Below, piece by piece: positions 25,740 through 33,756 of a DNA stretch of 64,000 bases. The position numbers were made by a program, and so were the translations under genes. The stretch lies in contig NZ_KE136357.1 of NCBI RefSeq assembly GCF_000406965.1, positions 87,174 to 151,173 on the forward strand, written 5' to 3'. The number at the start of each line of letters is the position of its first letter. Position 1 is the stretch's first letter. The notes under the pieces are model-generated. The model made no database searches, had not been told where the DNA came from, and saw only the letters and a program-made list of their open reading frames with translations. Source of the DNA: Enterococcus avium ATCC 14025. Lineage in GTDB: Bacteria; Bacillota; Bacilli; Lactobacillales; Enterococcaceae.

Positions 25740-26795
25740 TTGATTCCAGACAAAATCAAATTTGGATGTTTAGTAGAAAAGGGCGTTGCAGAAGTAAAAG
25801 AAATGCCAATGCCAGAGCTTTTGGCAGATGAAATCTTAGTGAAGCAGGATGCGTGCAATATCTGTACAACAGATTATCAACAATGGCTGGGCTTGCGTGA
25901 GCACCAAGGCTATCCCATGGCAGGCGGTCACGAATGTTCGGGAACGATCGTGGCTAAAGGTTCTGCGGTAGGCGACACCTATGATGTTGGTGATCGCGTG
26001 AGTGTTGTTTACGATTATTGCGGGTATTGTGATGAATGCAAGCATGGAGAAGTGACCGGGTGTGAGAATATCAAACAATTTGGTCACAACTACTCAGATG
26101 AGTGCTATGGAATCTTTGGCTTTGCCAATTATTTCGTCAGAAAAGCAAAAAGCTTTGTCAAGATGAATCCAGATTTGTCGCCGTCTGAAGCGGCGTTTGT
26201 TGAGCCGTTATCGTCTGTTATTCAAAATATGAAAAAACTTCGTGTGAAATCTGGAACGGATACAGTTGTTGTTATCGGCGGAGGCACAATGGGATTATTA
26301 AATGCTGAAACAGCGCGCGCTTTTGGCGCAAGGGTCATCGTTTCTGAACTGATGGAGAAGAAGGTCGAGATTGCAAAATCAATGGGCTTTGAAGTAATCA
26401 ATCCAAAAGAAGTTGATCCAGTCCAAAAGGTAAAAGAACTGACGAATGGCAAAGGAGCTGACATTGTGATCGTCGCAGTAGGAGTTACACCGGCGAACAA
26501 TCAAGCCCTGCAAATGGTCAAACCGAAGGATGGGAAAATATCCATGTATGCCGCAGGTTATCCTGCCCCTGAAATGGATGTTGATCCAAACAAGGTTCAC
26601 TATATGCGTTTGGAGCTGATCGGCACTTATGGTTCTACTTTAGAGGATTTTTCTGACGCTGCTGAAATGCTGAACACCGGCAGGGTAGATGTTTCGAAGC
26701 TAGTAGAAACACAAATTCCATTAGATGAAATCCAAAAAGCGTTTGAAACAGCAAGCACACCAGGAAACTATCGCGTTTCAGTAATTTTAAATTAA
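25740..26795 (+). CDS. Zinc-dependent medium-chain alcohol/polyol dehydrogenase
   Basis: A 351-residue MDR enzyme that would oxidise a polyol or polyol phosphate with NAD(P). Catalytic zinc residues are in NICTTDYQQW and GGHECSG; a structural zinc site is CGYC-DEC-GC (four cysteines); the coenzyme fold has VVVIGGGTMGLLNAETA. A GTG at 25731 is in frame, but GAGGTGA (25728-25734) would then overlap it, whereas TTG 25740 is placed 5 bases after, so TTG is chosen. In glucitol operons the usual enzyme is a short-chain sorbitol-6-phosphate dehydrogenase, which is absent here. Confidence 0.85.
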   Translation: MIPDKIKFGCLVEKGVAEVKEMPMPELLADEILVKQDACNICTTDYQQWLGLREHQGYPMAGGHECSGTIVAKGSAVGDTYDVGDRVSVVYDYCGYCDECKHGEVTGCENIKQFGHNYSDECYGIFGFANYFVRKAKSFVKMNPDLSPSEAAFVEPLSSVIQNMKKLRVKSGTDTVVVIGGGTMGLLNAETARAFGARVIVSELMEKKVEIAKSMGFEVINPKEVDPVQKVKELTNGKGADIVIVAVGVTPANNQALQMVKPKDGKISMYAAGYPAPEMDVDPNKVHYMRLELIGTYGSTLEDFSDAAEMLNTGRVDVSKLVETQIPLDEIQKAFETASTPGNYRVSVILN

Positions 26796-26813
26796 AGAAT
26801 AGGAGAAGGTTAG

Positions 26814-27809
26814 ATGGCTAAATGTTTGGCAATTGCAGATTTATTCATTGATCAGAAAATGATGAGTGACGGGTTACTTTTATTGAAGGAAAAAGGTATT
26901 GAGGTTGAAGTGAAGGAATGGAAGCACGCAGATTTAGAAGCTCTCCAAAAGGACAACATCACACTGGAAAAACAGGGCAGTGAAGCAGTTGATCTGCCAG
27001 CTTATTTAATAGAAGGAATCGAAGAGTACGAATACATCATTACTCAGTTTGCCCCGATCGGTAAAAAAGTGATCGACAAAGCGACTAGTTTGAAATTTGT
27101 CGGTGTGCTGCGGGCCGGAATTGAGAACGTCAATCGCCAGTACGCGGAAGAAAAAGGGATTACGGTTTTTAATACACCTGGACGAAGCGAAACGAGTGTT
27201 TCTGAATATGCGGTAGGCTTAATGCTTTCTGAAATTCGCAATATCGCTCGCGCCGATCGGAAATTACGCAACGGCGAGTGGGAAAAGCATTATCCGAATG
27301 GTGTATTGGCTCCTGAATTGAAGGAATCCGTTGTTGGATTAGTCGGTTACGGCGCGATCGGGCAAAAGGTAGCGAACTTGGTACGACCATTTGGCGGCAA
27401 GATCATTTTCTTTGATGATTATTTCACTGGAGAAAGCGAAGATACGCAGGTTTCCTTGGATGAGTTGGTTGTTCAAGCTGATATCATTTCGATGCATTAT
27501 CGTTTAACGCCTGAAACAAAAAATATGTTGAATAAAGAGCATTTCAAAAAAATGAAGTCTTCGGCAGTCGTGATTAATAGCGCCCGTTCAGGATTGATCA
27601 ATGAAACAGATTTGATCGAAGCGTTACAGACAAAAGAAATCACGGGAGCGGCAGTCGATGTTTTCGAACAGGAACCCTTACCAGCGGATCATCCGTATTT
27701 GACCTTAGAAAATGTAACGATCACGCCGCATATCGCGGGATCGACCATTGGAAACTTTGCGAATTCACCAAAAATTTTGGCGAATCGCATCCTGAATGAG
27801 TATCTATAA
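26814..27809 (+). CDS. D-2-hydroxyacid dehydrogenase family protein
   Basis: A 331-residue NAD-dependent enzyme of the phosphoglycerate dehydrogenase-like family. The coenzyme motif is GLVGYGAIGQKVANLV; catalytic residues can be assigned to INSARSG (Arg), DVFEQEPL (Glu) and TPHIAGST (His). There is no C-terminal ACT domain, so it is not a typical SerA. It lies 18 bases after the zinc dehydrogenase with AGGAGAAGG upstream. An enzyme for 2-oxo/2-hydroxy acids in a polyol PTS operon implies the pathway passes through an acid intermediate. Confidence 0.85.
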   Translation: MAKCLAIADLFIDQKMMSDGLLLLKEKGIEVEVKEWKHADLEALQKDNITLEKQGSEAVDLPAYLIEGIEEYEYIITQFAPIGKKVIDKATSLKFVGVLRAGIENVNRQYAEEKGITVFNTPGRSETSVSEYAVGLMLSEIRNIARADRKLRNGEWEKHYPNGVLAPELKESVVGLVGYGAIGQKVANLVRPFGGKIIFFDDYFTGESEDTQVSLDELVVQADIISMHYRLTPETKNMLNKEHFKKMKSSAVVINSARSGLINETDLIEALQTKEITGAAVDVFEQEPLPADHPYLTLENVTITPHIAGSTIGNFANSPKILANRILNEYL

Positions 27810-27826
27810 GAGATAGGAGAATACGT

Positions 27827-28225
27827 ATGGCTGAACTTCGCTTAGCATTGCTGGTGGTCCTGTTGCTGGCGCTCAATGTATTCACATCACTGAGACATTC
27901 GAACTACTATAAAAAGACAGTCGATAATCTCGTAAAAGAGAACAGTCAAGGCTTCTTAGGAATTGGAATGTCTCAAAGCAGGTTTAAAGCAAGAAGCATT
28001 GTATTGATGGTGGCGAATCCAAACGGCGTGATTGAAGAATGCCAAGTAATGACTGGATTGACGATCTTTGCGAAGTTCAAGCGCTATTCAGCTATTGAGA
28101 AGCATCGCATTGATACGATTCCGGAAGCTGTTTTAAAGGTGAAGCATGAAGAAGCGTTAAAACAATCAATCGATTTCATTAAAAATGAAATAAAAACAAA
28201 GAAAACATCGGAGGAAAGAACATGA
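27827..28225 (+). CDS. gutM: GutM-family glucitol operon activator-like protein
   Basis: A 132-residue protein resembling GutM/SrlM, a membrane-associated accessory activator found in glucitol operons. It has an N-terminal hydrophobic segment (LALLVVLLLALNVFTSL), the FLGIGMSQSRF motif and a middle GVIEECQVMTGLTIFAKFK segment. The start has AGGAGAA upstream, and it overlaps the next gene by 4 bases (ATGA). In E. coli GutM works with GutR; here its partner may be one of the SorC proteins. Confidence 0.85.
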   Translation: MAELRLALLVVLLLALNVFTSLRHSNYYKKTVDNLVKENSQGFLGIGMSQSRFKARSIVLMVANPNGVIEECQVMTGLTIFAKFKRYSAIEKHRIDTIPEAVLKVKHEEALKQSIDFIKNEIKTKKTSEERT

Positions 28226-29469
28226 CATTATATGGAAAATTGTTAGAGAGAGAACAAAATGGCGCGCCAATCAAGGTTGGGGTAATTGGTGCAGGGCAAA
28301 TGGGCTACGGCATGGTTTCACAAATTTCAACGATTCCAGGTATGATTGTCGCAGGAATCAGCGATATTAATTTAGATGCGGCAAAAAGAGCGGCAGATGC
28401 CTACAATGCCAGTGCGGCTGAAAAAGTAAATATTTTGACAAGTACAGACTTTAAAGAAATCGTTCACTCACCAAATGTTGAAGTGATTGTCGATGCGACA
28501 GGTGTTCCAGAAGCAGGAGCGAAAATCTCATTGGAAACGCTGATTGCCAAGAAACATTTAGTGCTCTTAAATGTAGAGATCGATATTACCGTGGGACCTT
28601 TAATGAAGAAACTCTACGATGCCGCTGATCTTGTTTACACTGGTTCAGATGGTGACGAGCCTGCAGCAACCGTTCAAATGTATGAATTTGCCAAAAGTAT
28701 GGGGATGGAAGTCCTTGTAGCCGGCAAAGGAAAAAACAATGCCTTAAAAGTAAGCGCGAATCCAGATACTGCCCAGGCAGAAGCAGACTCCAAAGGGATG
28801 AACAGCCACATGCTGGCCGCATTCCAGGATGGGACTAAAACAATGGCTGAAATGAACCTCTTGTCTAATGCGATTGGCTACGTTCCAGATGTTGTGGGGA
28901 TGCATGGAATCTCAGCGGACTTAGACGGAACAGTCGAAAAATTAAACTTGAAAGAAAACGGCGGCGTTTTAAATAGCTTTGGCGTTGTCGAATATGTTGA
29001 TGGGATTGCTCCAGGAATCTTCTGTATCGTGAAAGGACAAAATGAAGGCGTTCAGCACGAGCTAAACTATTTATTGAAAAAAGGCGAGCGTGATCATCAT
29101 ATCTTATTCCGTCCGTATCACCTGTGCAGCTTGGAAACACCATTAACTATCGCGCGAGCAGTCTTAGAACATGATACAGCCATCGTTCCTTTAGGTGCAC
29201 CAATTTCCGAAACTGTTGCAGTGGCAAAACGTGATATTAAAGCAGGTGAAAAAATCGATGGCATCGGCGGGTATTGTGTTCGCGGTGTGTTAGAAACACA
29301 TGCTGACATGAAGAAAAACGGTAACGTGCCAATTGGTTTAGTCGGAGGGACTTCAGTTGCCAAACGTGACATTAAAGATGGCGCCTTTTTGACGATCGAT
29401 GATATTGAGTTAGACGAATCAACGACTGTTTACAAATTGCGTAAATTACAAGATGAAACTTTTGCATAG
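28222..29469 (+). CDS. Rossmann-SAF oxidoreductase, DXR-like (DRL) family candidate
   Basis: A 415-residue protein with an N-terminal NAD(P)-binding fold (GVIGAGQMGYGMVSQI, about 20-35; then EVIVDATGVPEAGA) and a C-terminal SAF domain (about 330-405, with two copies of VAKRDIK and IGGYCVRGVLE). This pairing of a homoserine-dehydrogenase-like half with SAF is the layout I recall for Brucella DRL, an alternative 1-deoxy-xylulose-5-phosphate reductoisomerase. Many homologues have other, unknown roles. It overlaps gutM by 4 bases, so it acts with this PTS. Possible roles are oxidation or isomerisation of a branched or chain-rearranged polyol phosphate; the exact reaction is not known. Confidence 0.7.
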   Translation: MTLYGKLLEREQNGAPIKVGVIGAGQMGYGMVSQISTIPGMIVAGISDINLDAAKRAADAYNASAAEKVNILTSTDFKEIVHSPNVEVIVDATGVPEAGAKISLETLIAKKHLVLLNVEIDITVGPLMKKLYDAADLVYTGSDGDEPAATVQMYEFAKSMGMEVLVAGKGKNNALKVSANPDTAQAEADSKGMNSHMLAAFQDGTKTMAEMNLLSNAIGYVPDVVGMHGISADLDGTVEKLNLKENGGVLNSFGVVEYVDGIAPGIFCIVKGQNEGVQHELNYLLKKGERDHHILFRPYHLCSLETPLTIARAVLEHDTAIVPLGAPISETVAVAKRDIKAGEKIDGIGGYCVRGVLETHADMKKNGNVPIGLVGGTSVAKRDIKDGAFLTIDDIELDESTTVYKLRKLQDETFA

Positions 29470-29502
29470 AAATCTATTTTAAGACGAGTTAGGAGTCTGA
29501 TT

Positions 29503-29859
29503 ATGTACAAAACAAAAATCATAGAAATCGGTCCGATCGTTGAGGATTTCGCAGAAGAATTTCTATTAGTCTTATTCGGTCCGCAAGCAATGGCAGAACT
29601 GAGAGACATCTGTGTCATTCATGAAAGTTCGGAAGAACCGAAAGACGTAATCCAGAAGAACGGACGGTTGACTATTGGAGAACAGGAATATCGTATTCTT
29701 GATGTGGGTGAAGAGGCGAATCCAAATTTTGAGTCACTAGGACATATTTCTATCTATTTTAGAGATGGCGAAAATAATGAAATTCTGCCTGGTGCAATTT
29801 TAGTCGAACCAAAGGTATTTCCAGTATTAACTGTCGGAGATGAAATCTCATTTGAATAG
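29503..29859 (+). CDS. Glucitol/sorbitol-type PTS EIIA (GutB/SrlB type)
   Basis: The 118-residue EIIA subunit of the transporter. The phospho-histidine is in RDICVIHESSE (His about 43) and the family signature VGEEANPNFESLGHISIYF follows. It completes the PTS with the two membrane subunits encoded 4 kb upstream. Placing it after the enzymes, not with the permease, differs from the classical srlAEBD order. It is followed after 37 bases by the second SorC gene. Confidence 0.9.
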   Translation: MYKTKIIEIGPIVEDFAEEFLLVLFGPQAMAELRDICVIHESSEEPKDVIQKNGRLTIGEQEYRILDVGEEANPNFESLGHISIYFRDGENNEILPGAILVEPKVFPVLTVGDEISFE

Positions 29860-29896
29860 TTCAAAATCAGTTAATCCATAGTAAAGGAAGGGAATT

Positions 29897-30847
29897 ATGA
29901 ATACTTTTGAAGAAAAAAATATTATAAAAATTGCTTGCTTATACTACGAGGATGGACTGACACAAGCTCAAATCGCTAAGATAATTGGCGTTTCCCGTTC
30001 TCTTGTTTCTAAGCTTTTACTGGATGCAAGGGAACAGGGGATTGTAGAAATTACGATCAACAGTAAAAATGAGTATACCTCCAAATTGGAACGCTCTTTG
30101 GAAGCAGTCTATGGATTGAAAACCGCCATGGTCATTGATTCTAAGGATCTCACGAATGAAGAGGTTGAAAAAGTAGCTGCCAACTATGGTGCTCATTATT
30201 TGAACAATCGTTTGAAGTCAATTGATCGTATCGGAATCTCGTGGGGGAAAGGAATCCGCCGTATCGTTGATTCTATTATTCATAGCTCCAACATGGCAGT
30301 CTCTGTCGTGCCATTGATTGGTGGAATGGGCGATTCACATGTTAATATTCATTCCAATCAGCTGTGTCATGATCTTGCCCGAAAAATTCGAGGGCAATCA
30401 AAATACCTGTATACGCCTGCGATGCTACCAGATGAGCAATTGGCGGTCGCTTTAAGAAACAATCAAACGATAAAATCAGTTCTTGATGATGGTTCCAACG
30501 TTGATTTTGCGATTGTAGGTTTAGGAAATCCTTATGCGGGAAGTACAATGGAAGAGATAGGCTATCTGACTGGAAAAGATATTCAACAGTTGAAAAAAGA
30601 TAAGGTTGTGGGGGATATCAATTCCAATTTTTTTAATGCTAATGGCCAGAAAGTTGATAACGAGATCAACAAAAGTATCGTGGGAGTTACGTTGGAAAAT
30701 ATCAGAAAAATGCCTCAAGTAATGACGATTGTGGATGACATCAGAAGAACGGATATTGCAAAAATCGCCATTGAGACAAATCTGATTAATATTCTTGTAA
30801 CGACAGATAAAATTGCTCAGGCGTTGTTGGATGCAGCTGTGGAATAG
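29897..30847 (+). CDS. Second SorC-family transcriptional regulator
   Basis: A 316-residue paralogue of the regulator at 22998. The helix-turn-helix reads DGLTQAQIAKIIGVSRSLVSKLLLDAR and the effector domain keeps ISWGKGIRRI, VPLIGGMGD, HSNQLCHDLARKI and TMEEIGYLTGKDI. It is transcribed with the PTS operon (AAGGAAGGG before the ATG), giving feedback control, whereas its paralogue is divergent. The two may bind the same operator and respond to different intermediates, or form mixed oligomers. Confidence 0.88.
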   Translation: MNTFEEKNIIKIACLYYEDGLTQAQIAKIIGVSRSLVSKLLLDAREQGIVEITINSKNEYTSKLERSLEAVYGLKTAMVIDSKDLTNEEVEKVAANYGAHYLNNRLKSIDRIGISWGKGIRRIVDSIIHSSNMAVSVVPLIGGMGDSHVNIHSNQLCHDLARKIRGQSKYLYTPAMLPDEQLAVALRNNQTIKSVLDDGSNVDFAIVGLGNPYAGSTMEEIGYLTGKDIQQLKKDKVVGDINSNFFNANGQKVDNEINKSIVGVTLENIRKMPQVMTIVDDIRRTDIAKIAIETNLINILVTTDKIAQALLDAAVE

Positions 30848-30884
30848 AAATTTAATGATTTGAGAAGAGCATGATAAAATAGAT

Positions 30885-30936
30885 ACAAATACCTTGTAAA
30901 CGATCAATTTCGAAAGTTTGTGAGGTATTTGTTTTT
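30885..30936 (+). terminator. Terminator of the glucitol-type operon
   Basis: ACAAATACC (30885-30893) pairs with GGTATTTGT (30924-30932), followed by T5. The stem is long with a partly paired interior. Confidence 0.8.
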
Positions 30937-31208
30937 CTATTTAAAAAGAACAACAAACCTTGATCTTTAATGGGTATATCAAATGATCATGAACTAACGT
31001 GTTTTCCTGAGTATTTTACGATTAAATTCTTTTTTGAAAATGTCTTATTAAACAATAGTTTTATTTAATTTAATTCCTATTAATCATGTTTTCTATATTC
31101 ACGAGTTGAAAATTTACCAATTTTGACACAGAAAATGAGTAGAAATTTATTCTGTACTACTATAGAGTAATTAGTAACAAGTTTTTTTAGATTATGGAGG
31201 CTGAAGGA

Positions 31209-31670
31209 ATGGAAAATAGAGATTGGTACCAAAAAAGAGAAGGGCAAGCAGAGCATTTGGTTTATTTAGACAATGAAGGCAAGGAATTGGAAAAATTGAT
31301 CAATGGTGAGAAAACAATGATCATTCGCGGTTCGGCTGGTAAGAAGAGTCCGCTTGGTGGGCGAGCAAAAGAGAACGATATCCTATATTTTGTTGAAAAG
31401 GGCGGAAATATGGAAATCACTCACCGCGGTCTGCTAACCAAAGTGATTGAGAAATACAAAATGACTCCTGAAGAATCAACGGAGTTTATCGAAGGTTTTG
31501 GACAGGAGCTAAATTTATCTGAAAAACAAAAAACTAGATGGTATGGAAAAAAGTGTATCGGACTCTATGAAGTTAGCCATTTAGAGAAGATTGAACCCTT
31601 CTATTATAATCGCGAAAAAAATATGGATGATTGGATTATTACAGACAACCTTGAGGATATTCAATTGTAA
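31209..31670 (+). CDS. Small protein, possibly ASCH/PUA-like
   Basis: A 153-residue soluble protein. The segment LINGEKTMIIRGSAGKKSPLGGRAKENDILYFVEKG followed later by IGLYEVSHLEKIEPF resembles the GEKT...IR...GD(I)LYF...EV pattern of ASCH/PUA-like RNA-binding folds, but I cannot confirm it. The frame opens at 31194; the ATG at 31209 has GCTGAAGGA directly upstream. It stands alone between the glucitol operon terminator and its own terminator. The 361 bases before it hold a TTGACA (31123-31128) with weak -10 candidates. Confidence 0.55.
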   Translation: MENRDWYQKREGQAEHLVYLDNEGKELEKLINGEKTMIIRGSAGKKSPLGGRAKENDILYFVEKGGNMEITHRGLLTKVIEKYKMTPEESTEFIEGFGQELNLSEKQKTRWYGKKCIGLYEVSHLEKIEPFYYNREKNMDDWIITDNLEDIQL

Positions 31671-31689
31671 AAAGGATAATTTTTTTATT

Positions 31690-31735
31690 AGCCACCCAAT
31701 GACTAGGCTCAACGGTCATTGGGTGGTTATTTTTA
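31690..31735 (+). terminator. Strong terminator
   Basis: GCCACCCAATGAC (31691-31703) and GTCATTGGGTGGT (31715-31727) form a 13-bp stem (one G-T pair), then a T-rich tail. Confidence 0.9.
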
Positions 31736-31761
31736 CGGGAAGTAAGTTAGTAGATTTGTTG

Positions 31762-31815
31762 TTGACGGGAGAATGTTCATATGAAATAATATACATATGA
31801 ATATAAATTCATATG
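31762..31815 (+). promoter_or_regulatory. Promoter with clustered CATATG palindromes
   Basis: TTGACG (31762-31767) lies 17 bases before AATAAT (31785-31790). TTCATATGAA (31776-31785) is a palindrome inside the promoter, and a second palindrome with 9-bp arms CATATGAAT/ATTCATATG (31794-31815) covers the expected start of transcription. Three CATATG boxes in 40 bases suggest a dimeric repressor site. Confidence 0.65.
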
Positions 31816-31832
31816 TAAAAGGAGGAATTCAC

Positions 31833-32396
31833 ATGCTAATACGTGTTAGTGCATTGCTGGGTTTAACAGCCTTCTATTTGATTTACCTTGGGAAGGCATG
31901 GGTGCTAAGAAAACAGGGAATCAAGGTTAACTTACTGGGTGACAAACAGAGTTCGCGTGAAAAGTATTTTGAAATTGTTTTACGAATCATGACTGGATTT
32001 GGTGCGCTTATTCAGTTTCTTGCGCCATTCCTATTCGCTGTTAATCAAACAGGCTGGCGATATGCTGGATTAGTTCTAACTTTTTTAGGAGTAATTTTAT
32101 TCTTTATTGCGGTCAAAGCGATGGGATTGAATTGGCGAGCGGGCTTTAATGAACAACAACGAACAGAATTAGTGACTACTGGAATTTATCGATTTAGTCG
32201 AAATCCGGCTTTTGTGGCCTTTGATTTGTTGTATCTGGGTTTTGCGCTGATATTTCCGAATCTCCTTATGATTGTAATGGCGGTGTTGGCGTTGTTCCTG
32301 TTTGATTTGCAGATTCGCGGAGAGGAAAACTATTTGACCACTGTTTTCGGTGAGCGCTATCGGGACTATCAAAAAGCGGTGAGAAGATATTTGTAA
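31833..32396 (+). CDS. Isoprenylcysteine carboxyl methyltransferase-family membrane protein
   Basis: A 187-residue membrane protein with four or five spans and the ICMT/PEMT C-terminal signature: ELVTTGIYRFSRNPAFVAFDLLYLGFAL, then RGEENYLTTVFGERYRDYQKAVRRYL. Family members are SAM-dependent methyltransferases; the bacterial substrate is generally unknown. The frame opens at 31797, but AAAGGAGG before the ATG at 31833 decides the start. It is a single-gene unit behind a palindrome-rich promoter, so it is probably induced by a signal sensed by an unlinked regulator. Confidence 0.8.
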   Translation: MLIRVSALLGLTAFYLIYLGKAWVLRKQGIKVNLLGDKQSSREKYFEIVLRIMTGFGALIQFLAPFLFAVNQTGWRYAGLVLTFLGVILFFIAVKAMGLNWRAGFNEQQRTELVTTGIYRFSRNPAFVAFDLLYLGFALIFPNLLMIVMAVLALFLFDLQIRGEENYLTTVFGERYRDYQKAVRRYL

Positions 32397-32536
32397 TGCA
32401 AAAATTTACAATGCATTTCCATTGAATCCAATTATTTTCCAATCGATTTCATTTTCGGTAGACTAAAGAGGTTGAGACAATTTCACGATTAAAGTCAAAA
32501 TGATTTGTTATTGTGAAATGTGAGGGGATGAAGGAA

Positions 32537-33682
32537 ATGGCATTTATCGGTGTTTTATGTTTGATTTTAATCAGTACAACAGTTGCGAGTCACTTTTTTA
32601 GAAGGTTCGGCATACCTGCGGTGATCGGCCAGCTGTTGGTGGGAATTTTGTTAGGAACGGCTGGCTTCAATTTGGTTCATCCGGATATTTTAGTAGAGGA
32701 TTTTTCTGAGATAGGCGTAATTCTATTGATGTTTTTGGCTGGGATCGAAAGTGATTTGTCCTTGCTTAAGAAATATTTTCGTCCGGGGATGTATGTGGCC
32801 GTTTTAGGAATTCTTTTTCCGGTTTTGTTAGGAACGCTTGGCGGGATTGTTTTTCAGATTCAACTAAATGAGTCCTTTTTCTTAGGGCTGATCTTAGCGG
32901 CAACGTCTGTCAGTATTTCGGTTGAGGTTTTGAAGGAACTAAATGTGATCAATACTAAAGAAGGGTCGACGATTCTTGGCGCTTCTGTGGTGGATGATAT
33001 TTTAGTCGTCTTGATTGTCAGCTTGAGTATGTCCTTTTTAGGGGCACAGGGTGGAAATGATCGGTCATTGGGAGTCATGCTGGTAGAACAGGTGCTATTT
33101 TTTGCCGGTGTATTCTTTTTGATTCGCTGGGGCGCGCCGTATCTGATGCGGCTGAGTAAAAAGCTTTTAGCGGAATCTTCAGTGATCATTGTTTCACTGA
33201 TTCTGTGTTTGAGTATGTCCTATTTAGCCGATTTTATCGGTTTAAGCTCGGTGATCGGCGCATTTTTTACTGGCGTTGCAATTGGTCAGACAAAGGATTG
33301 GAAGGATGTCCAAGTTAACGTGGAGGCAATCGGTTATGCGGTATTTATCCCAGTTTTCTTTGTAAGTATCGGATTAGAGGTTTCCTTTGCGGGAATCAGC
33401 AGACAATTGTTGTTCATATTACTTCTGACGATAATCGCGATTGCTTCAAAGCTTGCTGGCGGCTTCATTGGCGGAAAATTGGCTGGATTTGGCAATAACA
33501 GCAGCTTGATGGTAGGTTCAGGAATGGTCTCGCGAGGAGAGATGGCCTTGATCATTGTGCAGCTAGGCTATCAAAGCGGATTGGTCACAGATCATTATTA
33601 TTCAGCGTTTATTTTGATTATTCTGTTTACGACTTTGGCTTCACCTTTCTTATTAAAAAGCTTTACACGTAAAATATATTGA
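32537..33682 (+). CDS. napA: NapA-type Na+/H+ antiporter (CPA2 family), copy 1
   Basis: A 381-residue, 12-span antiporter. It resembles Enterococcus hirae NapA throughout (FIGVLCLIL, IPAVIGQLLVGILLG, FSEIGVILLMFLAGIESDL, ATSVSISVEVLKE, VVDDILVVLIVS, MVSRGEMALIIVQLGYQ). The VVDD motif holds the paired Asp residues expected for electrogenic CPA2 antiporters. The frame opens at GTG 32513; ATG 32537 matches the NapA N-terminus and follows GAGGGG. A close paralogue is at 43087. Role: sodium export and pH control at the membrane. Confidence 0.88.
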   Translation: MAFIGVLCLILISTTVASHFFRRFGIPAVIGQLLVGILLGTAGFNLVHPDILVEDFSEIGVILLMFLAGIESDLSLLKKYFRPGMYVAVLGILFPVLLGTLGGIVFQIQLNESFFLGLILAATSVSISVEVLKELNVINTKEGSTILGASVVDDILVVLIVSLSMSFLGAQGGNDRSLGVMLVEQVLFFAGVFFLIRWGAPYLMRLSKKLLAESSVIIVSLILCLSMSYLADFIGLSSVIGAFFTGVAIGQTKDWKDVQVNVEAIGYAVFIPVFFVSIGLEVSFAGISRQLLFILLLTIIAIASKLAGGFIGGKLAGFGNNSSLMVGSGMVSRGEMALIIVQLGYQSGLVTDHYYSAFILIILFTTLASPFLLKSFTRKIY

Positions 33683-33691
33683 TTAAAAACG

Positions 33692-33727
33692 ACTACCTAA
33701 TTGGGCGTATGCTGATTAGGTAGTTTT
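33692..33727 (+). terminator. Terminator after napA copy 1
   Basis: ACTACCTAAT (33692-33701) pairs perfectly with ATTAGGTAGT (33715-33724), followed by a T-run. Confidence 0.88.
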
Positions 33728-33756
33728 GCGTTTATTAGCAATAAAAAAACTGTCAG

